A stretch of DNA of 64,000 nucleotides from Ichthyophis bannanicus (GCA_033557465.1 CM066031.1:1445169659-1445233658), one strand, 5' to 3'. Counted from the first letter of the stretch, positions 21,281 to 32,626 are shown. The notes: generated from the sequence alone by a model not told the origin. A program made the numbers and translations.

Positions 21281-22204
21281 CTAAAGGGGGAGAGAAAAAA
21301 AAAAACTCACAAGTCAAGAGCAGGAGAGGAAATTAATGGCAGTGTTCAAGAAGAATGATGGAGGGAAATATAGAAAGCAGTCAATAGCCCATTCTGCGCT
21401 GTACGGACCTGACAGGAATTTCACAGTCTCTTGATTTTTCAGCCCACTCATGTGCATTCATCAGAAACCAGTCACATCTGGCTGCCAGGATGGGGGGTTA
21501 ATTTTCTCTAAATGCCTCAGCAGTTTTGTTCTAGCTGAGGCAAACTCTGTGACTGCAAAGCTGATGAGTAAAATATTTCTACTTCACCCAGTTTAACTCA
21601 AAACCGATAGCCTCAGGACATATTGAACCTTTTCTAAAAAAAAAAAAAGAAACTCTGAAGCTCTTTGAATGGCACATCAGGTCAGGCCAAAGTTTAAAAT
21701 GCAAGTTTAAGAATTTGATGGACACCATTGCTTTTTTCCCTTCTAAAGCTTATCATAGCTTGCCAATGTGTGCTTTAGAGCATGACAAAACTAAAGAGAA
21801 TTAACTCAGCCATCAACTGCTGAGGGAGAACAATAACAGGAAAGAAATTTCCAGATAGAACTCCTATTAATCTACCTAGCTACAACCATGTGACATAAAA
21901 GCATCTAGCTTAACTGAGCTACAGTATTTTCAGACTTTGAAAAGTGACACCATATTTTATACAGATTTAATAACTCAGCAGTAGGAGACCATGCTTTTTT
22001 TGCTTAGAAAGTTCATATTTCATATCTGAAAGCTTCATATTACAACATATCATGGTCAAAAATAGACTAGTATGATATATTTTGGTAACAGGCTGCAGGA
22101 TTCGGCAGAGGATGACACACACCAGTGTTAGCTAGCCTCCATTAGCAATCAGTAGAATACAGAATTCATTTTAAGATGTTTTGCCTGGTATATAAGATTC
22201 TAGG
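21281..22204. other. Possible intron; no gene seen
   Basis: AT-rich DNA without recognisable repeat boundaries or coding frames. If the block at 21146-21280 is an exon, this would be its upstream intron. Confidence 0.4.
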
Positions 22205-22646
22205 AGATATGTTTACTAAGCTGCATTCGTTGTTAATACGGGCTTGAGGTCACGCAACTGGCTTGCATTAACAGTTAGCGCATGGTTTGGGCTAAGTTGG
22301 CGTTATTTGCCTAGTGCATGACAGGGAGGGAAAGGGGTGGCGTAAGTGTGGAGCAGGGGCATGTTTGCATATAGCAGTTAGCATGGGTATTGATAGCATG
22401 TGTTCACCGTTAATGTTGCAGGTAACACTGGTGCACTTAATGCCACTTCAGTGGGTGGCGTTAAGTGCATCTGTGATGCCACCAGCGTGCATTACGATCT
22501 GAATCAGTTCAGTATCTGTTGAGGCCATGCTGTACACGCCCCCAACAGGTAGTGCATGACTTTTGCATGAACCGTGCATTGATATCTACCATGAATGCTC
22601 AATACCTGCAAAACCCTAGTGCACTTTAGTAAATATACCCTGAGGA
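22205..22646. mobile_element. MITE with TTTACTAA-type inverted ends
   Basis: The left end reads AGATATGTTTACTAAGCTGC and the right end is approximately its inverse (GCACTTTAGTAAATATACCC). The interior is rich in short GCATTAAC/GTTAATGC-like inverted words and has no coding frame. Related TTTACTAA-type starts occur near 22845. Confidence 0.55.
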
Positions 22647-23389
22647 AAAGAGGCCACACATTTGTAAGAACACTGAGAGGGTAGCAGCACTTCAGAAGAG
22701 GGCTACCAAAATGGTGTGGGATATAAATGCTAGGTCTTTGGGTGCAGTGAGTGCTGAAGCACCTGCAGTATTCAGCAAACTCTGGCTCTGCCCAGGGAGG
22801 GCTAATTTGTGTTGGGTATAATAGATTCCATTTAGGGATTTATTTACTAAAGAATGCTAATATGTTCACCCAGGTTAAAAACTGCATTAGATAATGCCCC
22901 TGCCTATAGGGAAGTTATTTATAAAAGGGCATATAAGCAAGGGAGGCACATATGCACATATGTGGGGCCTACTTTATGAAGGCCTATACTCACAAGAAGG
23001 GACCATCAGAAATTATAATTAAAATAACAGCAACTTATCTCATAACTTCAGACATTAATCGAGTTTCCCCGTTCTTTTGAGGTTTTGTCATTTGGTGTAT
23101 TGTATAAAGGCAACACATGCTGCTCCTGTACAAAGTTGCACTGCTCCAAGGCAGGAATAACTCTCTGTGTGTATATCCCAGTAGAAATCAATGCATATGC
23201 ATATACTTTATAAAATACATGCACAAGTGCTAGTCCTACCTCTGTTCCATTCATTCTCCTACCTTTATGCACATAGACACCTAGTCAGTTCTATATGTGC
23301 CAACTTGAACATGTATAATGCTGCTCTACACAATCAAACTGCTTATAAAATTACCCTCCTAAAATGGCTTTAATGTTTTTGTGTTAATG
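22647..23389. other. Decayed noncoding repeats
   Basis: Contains a TTATTTACTAAAGAATGCTA element start near 22843, probably another degraded MITE, and no coding sequence. Confidence 0.4.
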
Positions 23390-24930
23390 GTAACATCCCA
23401 GTTTTAACCAACAATAGAAAAAACTGCTCTCAATATGAAACTCAAATATTCCAAAAAATTACATCAATACTAATACCAAAATTCATTCTCAGGCAAAATG
23501 ACCTCAGATGGCGCAACCCCACATTTAGTGAAAAATCACTATAGGGTGTTGATAGACACTCACATCACCGGTCAAAGCCTCCTCCAAACTCTCAAACCGA
23601 ATACACAAAATCCTTACAAAAATCTATGAACAACCACAAACTTATCCCTGGGAAAAGTTAATAAAAAACTATATAAACCTACATAAACCTATAACCATCC
23701 ACCCGCATACAACTCTATCCCAATTATACCGACACTCACACACAAACATTCCATTCATAAAAAAGCGTCTATAATACAAAGATAGACTGAATACCAACGG
23801 GGCTGAACGCAGCCGGAACAACTTCGGAATAACACCTGCAAATGTAAAAACAGATGATAAAGTAACCGAGTAACATCAACAAAGTGATTTAAAAGACTTA
23901 TCTTCTTAACAGAAGTCTTGCAGCCAGCTGAGTCTTCAGCCCTCAGAATAAACGCTCATTACTCTAGGTCCACTCTGACCTCCAACGCGGAAAACAAAAA
24001 TATCTTCAAATGATATCACTATCATTCATTCACATGACGACCCGAGCCCTACAAAAGCTTTCGTTTCACCATTAACTGGCTTCTTCAGGAACTACGCCGT
24101 ACAGATATCATTACTCCACAATGGCTACTCTAATCTTCCCGCCATTAGCCATTGTGGAGTAATGATATCTGTACGGCGTAGCTCCTGCAGAAGCCAGTTA
24201 ATGGCGAAACGAAAGCTTTTGTAGGGCTCGGGTCGTCATGTGAATGAATGATAGTGATATCATTTGAAGATATTTTTGTTTCCCGCGTTGGAGGTCAGAG
24301 TGGACCTAGAGTAATGAGCGTTTATTCTGAGGGCTGAGGACTCAGCTGGCTGCAAGACTTCTGTTAAGAAGATAAGTCTTTTATATCACTTTGTTGATGT
24401 TACTCAGTTGGTTACTTTATCATCTGTTTTTACATTTGCAGGTGTTATTCCGAAGTTGTTCCGGCTGCGTTCAGCCCCGTTGGTATTCAGTCTATCTTTG
24501 TATTATAGACGCTTTTTTATGAATGGAATGTTTGTGTGTGAGTGTCGGTATAATTGGGATAGCGTTGTATGCGGGTGGATGGTTATAGGTTATAGGTTTA
24601 TGTAGGTTTATATAGTTTTTTAATAACTTTTCCAAGGGATACGTTTGTGGTTGTTCATAGACCTTTGTAAGGATTTTGTGTATTTGGTTTGAGAGTTTGG
24701 AGGAGGCTTTGACCGGTGATGTGAGCGTCTATCAACACCCTATGGTGATTTTTCACTAAATGTGGGGTTGTGCCATCTGAGGTCATTTTGCCTGAGAATG
24801 AATTTTGGTATTAGTATTGATGTAATTTTTTGGAATATTTGGGTTTCATATTGAGAGCAGTTTTTTCTATTGTTGGTTATCCTTTTCTGCTCTTGGTGGC
24901 TGTTTTTTTGTATTGTAACATCCCAGTTTT
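23390..24930. mobile_element. 1.5-kb near-perfect palindrome with 16-bp TSD
   Basis: The left arm (23406-24126, 721 bp) and right arm (24147-24878, 732 bp) are inverted copies with only scattered mismatches and small indels, around a 20-nt spacer (24127-24146). Identical 16-bp repeats GTAACATCCCAGTTTT flank the unit at 23390-23405 and 24915-24930. The right side has an extra 36-nt tail (24879-24914) ending in a T-rich stretch. Each arm starts, from the centre outward, with about 40 bp and then a CCTG-(N)-GAAG hairpin and GAAAC motif like that at 17.77 kb. The frames inside are short and look non-coding. The structure is an inverted head-to-head dimer inserted by a target-primed mechanism. Transcription would give a very long hairpin RNA. 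Confidence 0.9.
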
Positions 24931-25135
24931 GCCATTAATGCAAAAGCATTAATCACCGCTTAATCATGTATTTTATAAAATACATTTTGCATCAATGGTA
25001 ACACTGTACTGTTACTATTAATGCAAAAATTTCTGGCCAAGCACATGTTAAGTTTGTTAATAATTTTATATGGCCAGCCCAAGTCATGCATGGGGCTTGT
25101 GTTATTTCGCATCTATGCAATAACTTGTACTGTAC

Positions 25136-25390
25136 CTTCTTCAGCTCCTGCTAATTCTCTTCCTCTTACTGCCACCGGGCTTCTAGCTCCCTAATCATGG
25201 CCTTGGGTTTATTTTTCAGTTTGACAAATGCTTCTAGCTTTGCCATTTCCTCATTTTGGGCCATGTTAAGTTGTAGACCTGCAGTTTCGTCCTCCAGTAG
25301 GTTCTTTTCATTTAGATTGCTCCGTAGTCTAGATACTTCTAATTGCTGTTTGAGATCTCTTTCTGGCATTTCATGACTACCTGCTGTCCT
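25136..25390 (-). pseudogene. Myosin heavy chain rod-like fragment
   Basis: The minus-strand frame encodes a coiled-coil segment with NEKNLLEDETAGL, NEEMAKLEAFVKLKNKPKAM, IRELEARWQ and, past two in-frame stops, QELKK. The order and spacing of these blocks match the early rod of class II (non-muscle type) myosin heavy chains. The end at about 25136 reads AAGAAG|GTACAGTAC, a possible splice donor. Stops after ARWQ and EEEN show it is not a functional exon as it stands. It could be a retrocopy scrap or a decayed exon; no head domain or neighbouring exons were seen. Confidence 0.55.
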
Positions 25391-26110
25391 TCAATGACTT
25401 CTCCTCTTATATGTTATATACAACCGCTTTGCTGCCAGTGGTGACACGACCCCCATGCAGCATGTCTAATATAAAGCTTCTGGCTCATCATCAATGGATG
25501 GAACAGTAGCCAAACTTTCCATTGGCTTGGAAAGAAGCATAATAAAATGAAGCTAATTGTGACAATATATCTGAGTATTAGATCACTGTCAACAGATTTC
25601 AAAGGATGCCACTGTACCAATGCAACATGTTTTATGGTGCTTCTCCACCAATAGGATGATGTAAACATAAGAGCCATTAAATAACACAGTTCAGTCATTA
25701 GGGGGCAATTTCATAAGGAGCCGTGGAAAGTTACGAGCCATCTCTCTCCGTAAATCAGGGATTTTTAATGATTTACACGTGCTAGTGGGCATTTACGCAC
25801 ATACTTTAGGTGGTCGCAATTCTATAAGTAGGCACGTAAAGCCAATGGTGTGTACTTTCACTGTGGGTGGGTGCATAGCTGGAGCATGCAGGTACATGCA
25901 TATTTTATAAAATACATGTTTACATACATTAGATATGAGCAAACATTTACACTAGCCATAGGGCTGATGTACATGTTCGCACCTGGATTTAATGTGTTTG
26001 ACCACTTCTGCTCCTATTTTATAAAGAACATACATACTTTAATATTGCAAAACACGCATGTTAAAATGTGCGTTAACATAGGCGCCCCTTATACAATAGC
26101 TCTCCAACAT
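25391..26110. mobile_element. Decayed MITE-like DNA
   Basis: From about 25700 the sequence starts GGGGGCAATTTCATAAGGAG and ends near 26095 with GGCGCCCCTTATACAATAGC, approximately inverted termini. The interior has several GCACGTAAA/TTTACGCAC-like words. 25391-25700 shows nothing recognisable. Confidence 0.45.
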
Positions 26111-26282
26111 ATATAGCAACCATTAAGAAAAGCACAGTCATCAGTCACTACATCTCATAGTTGAATCTACAACACCACAAATAAAATGCACATATGAATC
26201 ACTAAGAGCCAGCCCAGCAGGGATATAGGTGTGTCAACAGGTGGTATGTAATGGGGAGAGCATGCCTCATGGGATAATTTCC

Positions 26283-26432
26283 CACTTCTCGGTGTTTGTG
26301 CATCTATGTGTGTCTGAGTGCATGTGTGTGTATGTGCATATCTATGTACATATGTGCTTGTTCATGTCTGTCTATATGTTTCTATTTATATGTGCCTGTG
26401 TCTGTGCATTTGTCTGTATATACATGCACGCT
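26283..26432. repeat. Degenerate TG/TATG simple repeat
   Basis: Purine-pyrimidine alternating sequence built from TGTGTG, TATGTG and CATATC words. The cysteine-, valine- and tyrosine-rich frames in it are artefacts of the repeat. A second block of the same type lies at 26800-27060. Confidence 0.85.
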
Positions 26433-26449
26433 GTTGCTTTTAAAAAATC

Positions 26450-26790
26450 CAGATAGTCAGCGCTGCAACTTATCTAATGCTGAATATCTTGGCCAGCATG
26501 CTGCTATTCAGTCAGCAGCGATATTCAACTGCTAATCAGAGAGCTTACTTGGTTAAAGTTAGAACAATTCAATGGCTGTTCTAGCTTTAACCAGTTATTG
26601 CTATCTAGTTAGGTGCTAAATATCGCTGCTGACCAGATAGTGACTGGCACCACCCCAATCTGCCCACAGACTGGGAGTTTTTAATGCAGTCTGTGGTGAC
26701 ATTCAGTGGCACATATCAGGATCAGCGCATTTTAGTCGGTTCTCAGATCTGCTAACCGGCTAAATGCTTTGAATACGCCCCCCCCCCCCC
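26450..26790. mobile_element. Imperfect palindromic element inside the TG repeat
   Basis: This segment separates the two TG-rich blocks. It contains complementary inner words (CAGCAGCGATATTCAACTGC against GCTAAATATCGCTGCTGAC, and AGCTTTAACCAG against TGGTTAAAG) and ends with AACCGGCTAAATGCTTTGAA followed by a poly-C run. Likely a non-autonomous DNA element. Confidence 0.5.
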
Positions 26791-26799
26791 CCAGTCTGT

Positions 26800-27060
26800 T
26801 GGTGTGTATATGCATGTGTGTGTCTATGTTTCTGGGTGTCTTTCTATGTGCGTGTTTCTATGTCTGTGTATATGTGCATTTGTGCGTTTGCATCTCTTTG
26901 TATGCATGTGTCTGTGCTTCTGTGTATTATCTCTAGGTTCTCTGGTGCCTGTGCATGTTTATATATCTCTGTATGTGTGTGTGTTTGTATCTATGAGTAT
27001 ATATGGGTGTATCTCTGTGTTTGCATTTATATCTATGTCTGTTTCTGTGTCTCTCTATAT
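26800..27060. repeat. Degenerate TG/TATG simple repeat, second block
   Basis: Same composition as 26283-26432. Together they probably represent one simple-repeat tract split by the palindromic element. Confidence 0.85.
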
Positions 27061-27093
27061 TAGGGAGGTAATTACTGAGCTGCAGTAAAATAA

Positions 27094-27284
27094 AGCATAG
27101 TTACTCACCTGTAGCAAGTGATCTCCGGGAACAGCAGGAATTTAGTCCTCACATATGGGTATCGTCGGTACCGATGGAGCCTGCACGGGAATGCTCCCCA
27201 GCGTCCAATCAGAAAGCTTTTGGGAGCATCCCACAGCGCCTGCGTGCTGCCTTCCCGCCTTTCCAAACTGCTTCTCTCCAGTTG
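27094..27284. repeat. DIRS terminal repeat, 3' side
   Basis: Contains the terminal block TGATCTCCGGGAACAGCAGG, a TCGTCGGTACCGATGG palindrome-like core and a conserved GCGTCCAATCAGAAAGCTTT stretch, all inverted at the other end. The outermost 24 bases (27094-27117) have no counterpart at the right terminus but are represented in the ICR. Confidence 0.9.
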
Positions 27285-27365
27285 AGTTTTAAAGCTGAGA
27301 CAAAGAGAGAGAGAAGGAAAGGAAGGAGATAGAGAGATACAACTCCTAGGGGAGGTGGGTGGGTT

Positions 27366-27464
27366 GTGAGGACTAAATTCCTGCTGTTCCCGGAGATCAC
27401 CTGTTACAGGTGAGTAACTATGCTATCTCCAGGAACAAGCAGGAATGTAGTCATCACATATGGG
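27366..27464. repeat. DIRS internal complementary region (ICR)
   Basis: The first 59 nt (27366-27424) are the reverse complement of the left terminus (27094-27152) with few mismatches. The next 40 nt (27425-27464) are the reverse complement of the right terminus (32749-32788). Together they equal the reverse complement of the two ends joined in a circle. In the DIRS-1 model this region templates or bridges the ends during circularisation. Confidence 0.9.
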
Positions 27465-27580
27465 GACTCCCTAGCTTTAGGTGCCAGGGAAAGACCCCAG
27501 AGGTTGTGTGTCCCTGAAGAGGGCTCCACTTCCCCCCATGGATCTCTGGCATCCTACCAGGGATGGTGGGTAGGAGTTGA

Positions 27581-28750
27581 TTAGGTATGGAACAGGTGTT
27601 TGAGAACAGCCTGACCAAACAAGGCATCCCGGCGGGAGTCCTTGTCCAAGCAGTAATGGGCCGTAAAGGTATGAACCGAGGCCCAAGTGGCTGCTCGACA
27701 GATGTTGTCGATAGACACAGAGTGCAGATGAGCCATGGAGGCTGCCATGGCTTTCACATTGTGAGCTGTGACATGGCCCTCCAGAGAAAGGATCTTACTC
27801 TGATAGGCGAAGGAAATACACTGAGCAATCCAGTTAGACAGTGTTCTCTTGGAGACTGGAAGTCCCAAATGAGAAGGATCAAAAGCAACAAAGAGTTGAG
27901 AGGACTTTCTATGTTGCTGTGTTCTTTGTAAGTAAAAAGCTAAAGCTCTTTTACAATCCAAGGTATGAAGATTCCTCTCTGCATTTGATGCATGAGGCCC
28001 TGGAAAAAACACAGGTAGGAAGACCGCTTGGTTCAGATGAAAAGGCGAGACCACCTTAGGCATAAAGTGTGGATGAGTCCTAAGGACTACCTTGTCATGA
28101 TGAAACCTTGTATAAGGTGGATTAGCTACTAGCGCTTGCAACTCACTAATGCGGCGTGCTGATGTGATTGCAATGAGAAAGATAACCTTCCAAGAAAGAA
28201 ATTTCAAGGAGGTAGTAGCTAAAGGTTCGAAAGGTGACTTCATGAGCTGCCCAAGAACCAGATTTAAGTCCCATGCCACCGGTGGTGGCCTAATGGGAGG
28301 CTTAGATAGAAGAATGCCTCTCATAAATCTTGCTATAAGAGGATGAGAGGAAATAGGCTGTCCATTTAGAGGCTTAAGAGAAGCTGCAATAGCACTCAAA
28401 TGGACTCTTACTGAATTAGTCTTAAGACCTGCATTGGATAAATGAAGGAGATACTCCAGCAGTGATTCCAGAGGTATCGCAAGGGGGTTAAGAGCCTTTT
28501 GCGAACACCATATGGTAAACCTTTTCCACTTGAAAGCATAAGAGCGTCTTGTGGAAGATTTCCTGGATGCAAGAAGAATATCTTTCACTTGTTGAGGTAT
28601 ATTAAGATCATGCAGATCTAGGCCTTCAGCAACCAAGCCCTGAGATGCAGAGACTGGAGATTGGGGTGCCATAACATTCCATCCTCCTGGGATAGGAGAT
28701 CTGGAGCAGACCCTAACTCCAGGGAGGGAGCTTGAGAGAGATGTAGAAGC
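27581..28750 (-). pseudogene. DIRS tyrosine recombinase
   Basis: The frame is open from 29149 to its stop at 27581, but the first part overlaps the RNase H region in another frame; the recombinase proper starts with the SAM-like segment SSTRRSYAFKWKRFTIWCSQ. The catalytic region shows an ARRISELQAL box (first arginine), a T/VTAHNVKAMAASMAH box and a C-terminal WASVHTFTAHYCLD with the nucleophile tyrosine. The HxxR arginine is Lys here (HNVK), so this copy may be catalytically impaired. The enzyme would insert the circular DIRS DNA. Overlap with the preceding ORF is the usual DIRS arrangement. Confidence 0.85.
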
Positions 28751-30471
28751 AGAGGGTACCACACTTGCCGTGGCCAATGTGGAGCTATGAGAATTATATG
28801 GCCTCTGTCTCTCTGAAGCTTGAACAGGGTTTTGGGAATCAGGGGAATGGGTGGAAAGGCATACAGGAAGTCTTGACCCCAGTAAAGGAGGAAAGCATCC
28901 CTGGCCTGAGCCCCCTGAGCCGGAGTTCTGGAACAGAATCGGGGAAGTTTGGCATTCCACGGACTTGTAAAGAGGTCTATGTCCGGGGTTCCCCAAAGTT
29001 GAAATATCCTGGTCACCTGGTCTGCATGCAGAGACCACTAGTGTGGAAGCAGAACTCGACTGAGTCTGTCTGCCCAAGAGTTTTGAATGCCTGGAAGATA
29101 CACTGCCAGAAGATGAATCTGATGCTCTCTGGCGAGGGCCCATAGTCACAAAGCTTCATTGCAAAGCGACAGAGAGTCTGTTCCCCCCTGCTTATTCACA
29201 TAGAACATGGCTACTTGATTGTCCGTATGAATGAGGACTGTCTTGTAGCTGAGCAGGGTGTGGAACACTCGCAGAGCAAGGAAGATTGCTCTAAGCTCCA
29301 AGAGATTGATATGTAGATAACTCTCTTGTGGAGACCAGGTGCCTTGGGTGGAGAGGTCTTGAAGATGAGCTCCCCAACCCATCGGAGAAGCATCTGTTGT
29401 GAGAGTTGCTTGGGGTAAGGGTTGCTGGAAAGGGGACCCCAGCAACAGGTTTCGAGTGGACTTCCACCACTGGAGGGACAAAATGAGGCGACTTGTGTTT
29501 GCTATTTTGTCTGACAGGCACCCTGATGCCAGGGTCCATTGGGTGGATAAAGTCCACTGAGCAGCCCTCATGTGGAGGCGAGCATAGGGAACCACATGCA
29601 CGGTGGATGCCATGTGGCCTAGTAGTTGTAACATTTCTCGAGCAGATAGATGAGGCTTTAGCACTGCTTGAGAAGCTAACTGCACTAAGCGAAGGCAACG
29701 GGCCTGGGGGAGATAGGCCCTTGCCTTTGTGGTATCCAGGAGAGCTCTTATGAACTCTAAAGACTGAGTGGGAGTCAGACTGGATTTTGGCATGTTTATT
29801 ACCAGCCCTAAATACTGAATGATCCGCATTGTGCAGGATAGAGAAGCCCTGGCCTCTGACTCTGTTGGGGCTCGAATAAGCCAGTCGTCCAAGTAAGGGA
29901 AGACGAATATCCCTAGAGTGCGGAGAAATGCTGCTACAACAGCCATGCATTTCGTGAACACCCTTGGTGCTGAGGCCAGGCCAAAAGGAAGCACCCTGTA
30001 TTGGTAGTGCTTTCCCTAAAAAAGGAACCGAAGGAACCTTCTGTGAGTTGGATGGATGAGAACATGGGTGTATGCATCCTTGAGATCTAGAGAACAAAGC
30101 CAATCCTGACTCTGAAGGTATGGCAGCAGAGATCCGAGAGAAATCATTTTGAATTTCTCCTTGACAAGGAATTTGTTCAATTCTCTGAGGTCTAAGATAG
30201 GTCTGTAACCCCCTGTTTTCTTTGGAATAAGAAAATAAGGGGAATAGAACCCTGTACCCTGTTGATGAAGGGGTACTTCTTCTATTGCCCCTTGGGCAAG
30301 AAGGATAGCGACCTCCTGACCAACAGATTGATGAGAGAGGTCGGAGAATTGAACTGCCTTACTATTGTGTGAGGTGGCATGCTTGAAAAATGAAGCTTGT
30401 ACCCCTCCTTTATGATGGAGAGTGTCCAATGCTCTGCTGTTATTTGCCCCCATCTGGGGGTAAAATGACAT
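28618..30471 (-). pseudogene. DIRS reverse transcriptase/RNase H
   Basis: One frame with two stops: TAG at about 30013-30015 and TGA at 29146-29148. N-terminal fingers and palm (FLIPKKTGGYRPILDLRELN, then LCSLDLKDAYTHVLI) are followed by LPFGLASAPRVFTK and the catalytic VFPYLDDWLI. RNase H reads LTTDASPMGWGAHLQ, INLLELRAIFLALR and VLIHTDNQVAMFYVN. The C-terminal region after 29146 (LWGTPDIDLFTSPWN, then IAPHWPRQVWYPLLL) is the DIRS-specific extension that overlaps the recombinase frame. It would make element cDNA in the cell that expresses it. Both stops look like recent point changes. Confidence 0.9.
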
Positions 30472-30540
30472 AACCTTCCTGGAATGGTGGAAGGTTCTGG
30501 TTCCTCCAGAACCAGGAAGGCTAAGTTCTCTAGATGAGAG

Positions 30541-32397
30541 TCAAAGGCTCTGTGGAGGCTGAGCCTGCTGGGCCGGTTGAGGCCTAGCAGCCTTTGCTTT
30601 CTTCTGTTTGGGTGGTTGCTGAGTTTTCTTGGCAAGCTGACCTGCAGAACGTCCATGCTGAACATAAGCAGGGTAAAACCTTTTCTTTTTAGAAAAGAAT
30701 GGTTTCTTGAACAATTTCTTTCTAGCAGGATCAGCAGTGTACTTGGACAATCTGTCCAAGATGGAATTTTTAGCATCCATTTCATTGGCTTTTTCCTGCC
30801 AATCTTTACCAAACAAGTTCTCACCAGTACAAAGGATATTTCCCAATTTGTCTTGTACCCAGAGCTCTAGATCAGATGCCTGGAGCCAAGCAATTCTACG
30901 TGCCCCTATGGCAATAGCCGAGGTTCTGCTTATCCACTCAAAGCAGTCAAAGGCTGCACGGTTTGAAAATTTAGAGACATCTTGGGCATGTTTGACCCAA
31001 GTGAGAAAATCCTGTCTTTTATCTTCAGAAAGGAAAGGACTGAAAGCCTCTAAATTATCTGTGACCTCCTTCAGGAACATTCCCATGTAGAGACTATAGG
31101 AACTGATCCTGGCAGAAAGCATGGAAGCTTGGAAGACTCAACGTCTAAAAGCATCCAGGGTTCTGCACTCACGTCCTGGAGGATTAGAGGCATGCCTTTT
31201 TGCACTCTTAATCCTTCTCATAGCTGACTCCACTACAATAGAATGGTGAAGAAGCTGAGTCTTATGGAACCCAGAACAAGGAGGTACTCGATACATAGTA
31301 TCTAGTCTACGAGAATGGGGAGAGGTGGTAAGAGGTGTTTCCCACATCCTCAACATGAGATCATATAAAATCTCATGAATGGGCAAGGTAGCTGCCTCCT
31401 TAGGAGTTTTGGGATATTGTAGAATTTCCAACTCCTTGGCCCTTGGCTCTGTTTCAGGGGCCACAGTAAGGGACAGGCCCCGAGCCACCTCCCTGATAAA
31501 ATCTTGGAAGGAAATATCCTCTGGAGGAGACATCCTGCGTTTAGGAGAGAAGGGCTCCTCTGGGAGAAGCATCGCTGCATCGACAGAACTGTCAGAATCC
31601 TCAGATTCTTCTGAGGACTCGAAGTATCGTCTGTCTGGATGCTCTTGAAGAGCCCGATACCCGTACCGACCAAAGTCGGTACCGGGAGTAACCGGTACCG
31701 GGGTATCGGTTCCGAGAGTCATCGGATGACTGGGTACCGGCAAAGCAGACACCGATGCCAATGTCGATGCTATCGGTACCGATACCGATACCGAAGGCGG
31801 TGTCGGTACCAGTGGGATTGTCTGTTGCGGTTCCGAGGGCTTCGATGCCACAAGGAAAGCTGCCAGACTGCGTTCCATAGCCAGAACTCTCTGGTCTATC
31901 GACGCTGCCAATGCCTGGATGTCGGTACCGGAGGAGACCGCCGGTACCCCAGAGCATGGCACCAGTAGTTCTGCCGAGGTCGAGGCCTCGAGAACATCCT
32001 GGAACCCCGATAATGCTTTGGAAGCCAAAGCCTCCCGCCGGGGTAATTTTGCCGGTGCAGAATCCTCGAGGGCAACGCCAGAGGCATCTCGATGCTCAGA
32101 AGGAGATCTACCCTTCAAGGACCAGCTGGATTTATGTTTAGTTACCTGAAATCCACGGGAGGAAGAAGAAGCCCTGGAAGACGTTGATGCCACCGAAGCT
32201 GCATCAGAGGGAAACAGGGTACTGAGCTTAGCAGCTCGGTTCTGTCGACCTCTTTTAGACATCATGGCGCAGGACATACAATCCGTGATGGAGTGGTCAG
32301 GACCTAAACATTTTAGACACCATTCATGGGTGTCGGTGACAGAAATGGTACCGCCATACTTGGTGCACTTTTTGAAACCTGAAGCAGGTTTCTCCAT
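30541..32397 (-). pseudogene. DIRS Gag-like protein
   Basis: A minus-strand frame starts at 32397 and runs with a single TGA (31135-31137) to 30541, about 618 codons. The N-terminus carries a cysteine/histidine cluster (CTKYGG ... HEWCLKCLGPDHSITDCMSC) typical of DIRS Gag. The middle is Ser/Pro/Thr/Val-rich and is encoded by DNA with many GGTACC palindromes. The C-terminal half has a helical part (FLTWVKHAQDVSKFSNRAAF) and a basic Lys/Pro/Gln tail. It would package the element RNA. The stop separates the two halves. Confidence 0.85.
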
Positions 32398-32626
32398 GGT
32401 AAGGAAAACCTTTTGGGCCTAAGGCCCAAAAAAGCACGTGCACCTGAAGAAAAAGAAAAAGAGAATATAATTTTTTTTATTTTTTATACAGGAATAGGAA
32501 AGAAAAGACCAGCGGTACCGGTAGAGCGTCAAGGAAGGCAGACGCAACCCCAAAAAATAAAAAGATAAGAAAGTATTCTTCTGCGGTGACAGGAACATGA
32601 CCTGCTGGCTCCGCGGAAAAAGAAGA

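Noticed and set aside
24408..24605. 65-codon frame in the palindrome arm
   Set aside because: No counterpart of equal quality in the other arm and no domain. The palindrome is most likely non-coding.
26296..27088. Cysteine/valine/tyrosine-rich open frames
   Set aside because: They are translations of degenerate TG/TATG simple repeats, open only because the repeat lacks stop codons.
31639..31968. Arg/Tyr/Gly-rich frames opposite DIRS gag
   Set aside because: Shadow frames of the GGTACC-rich gag segment.
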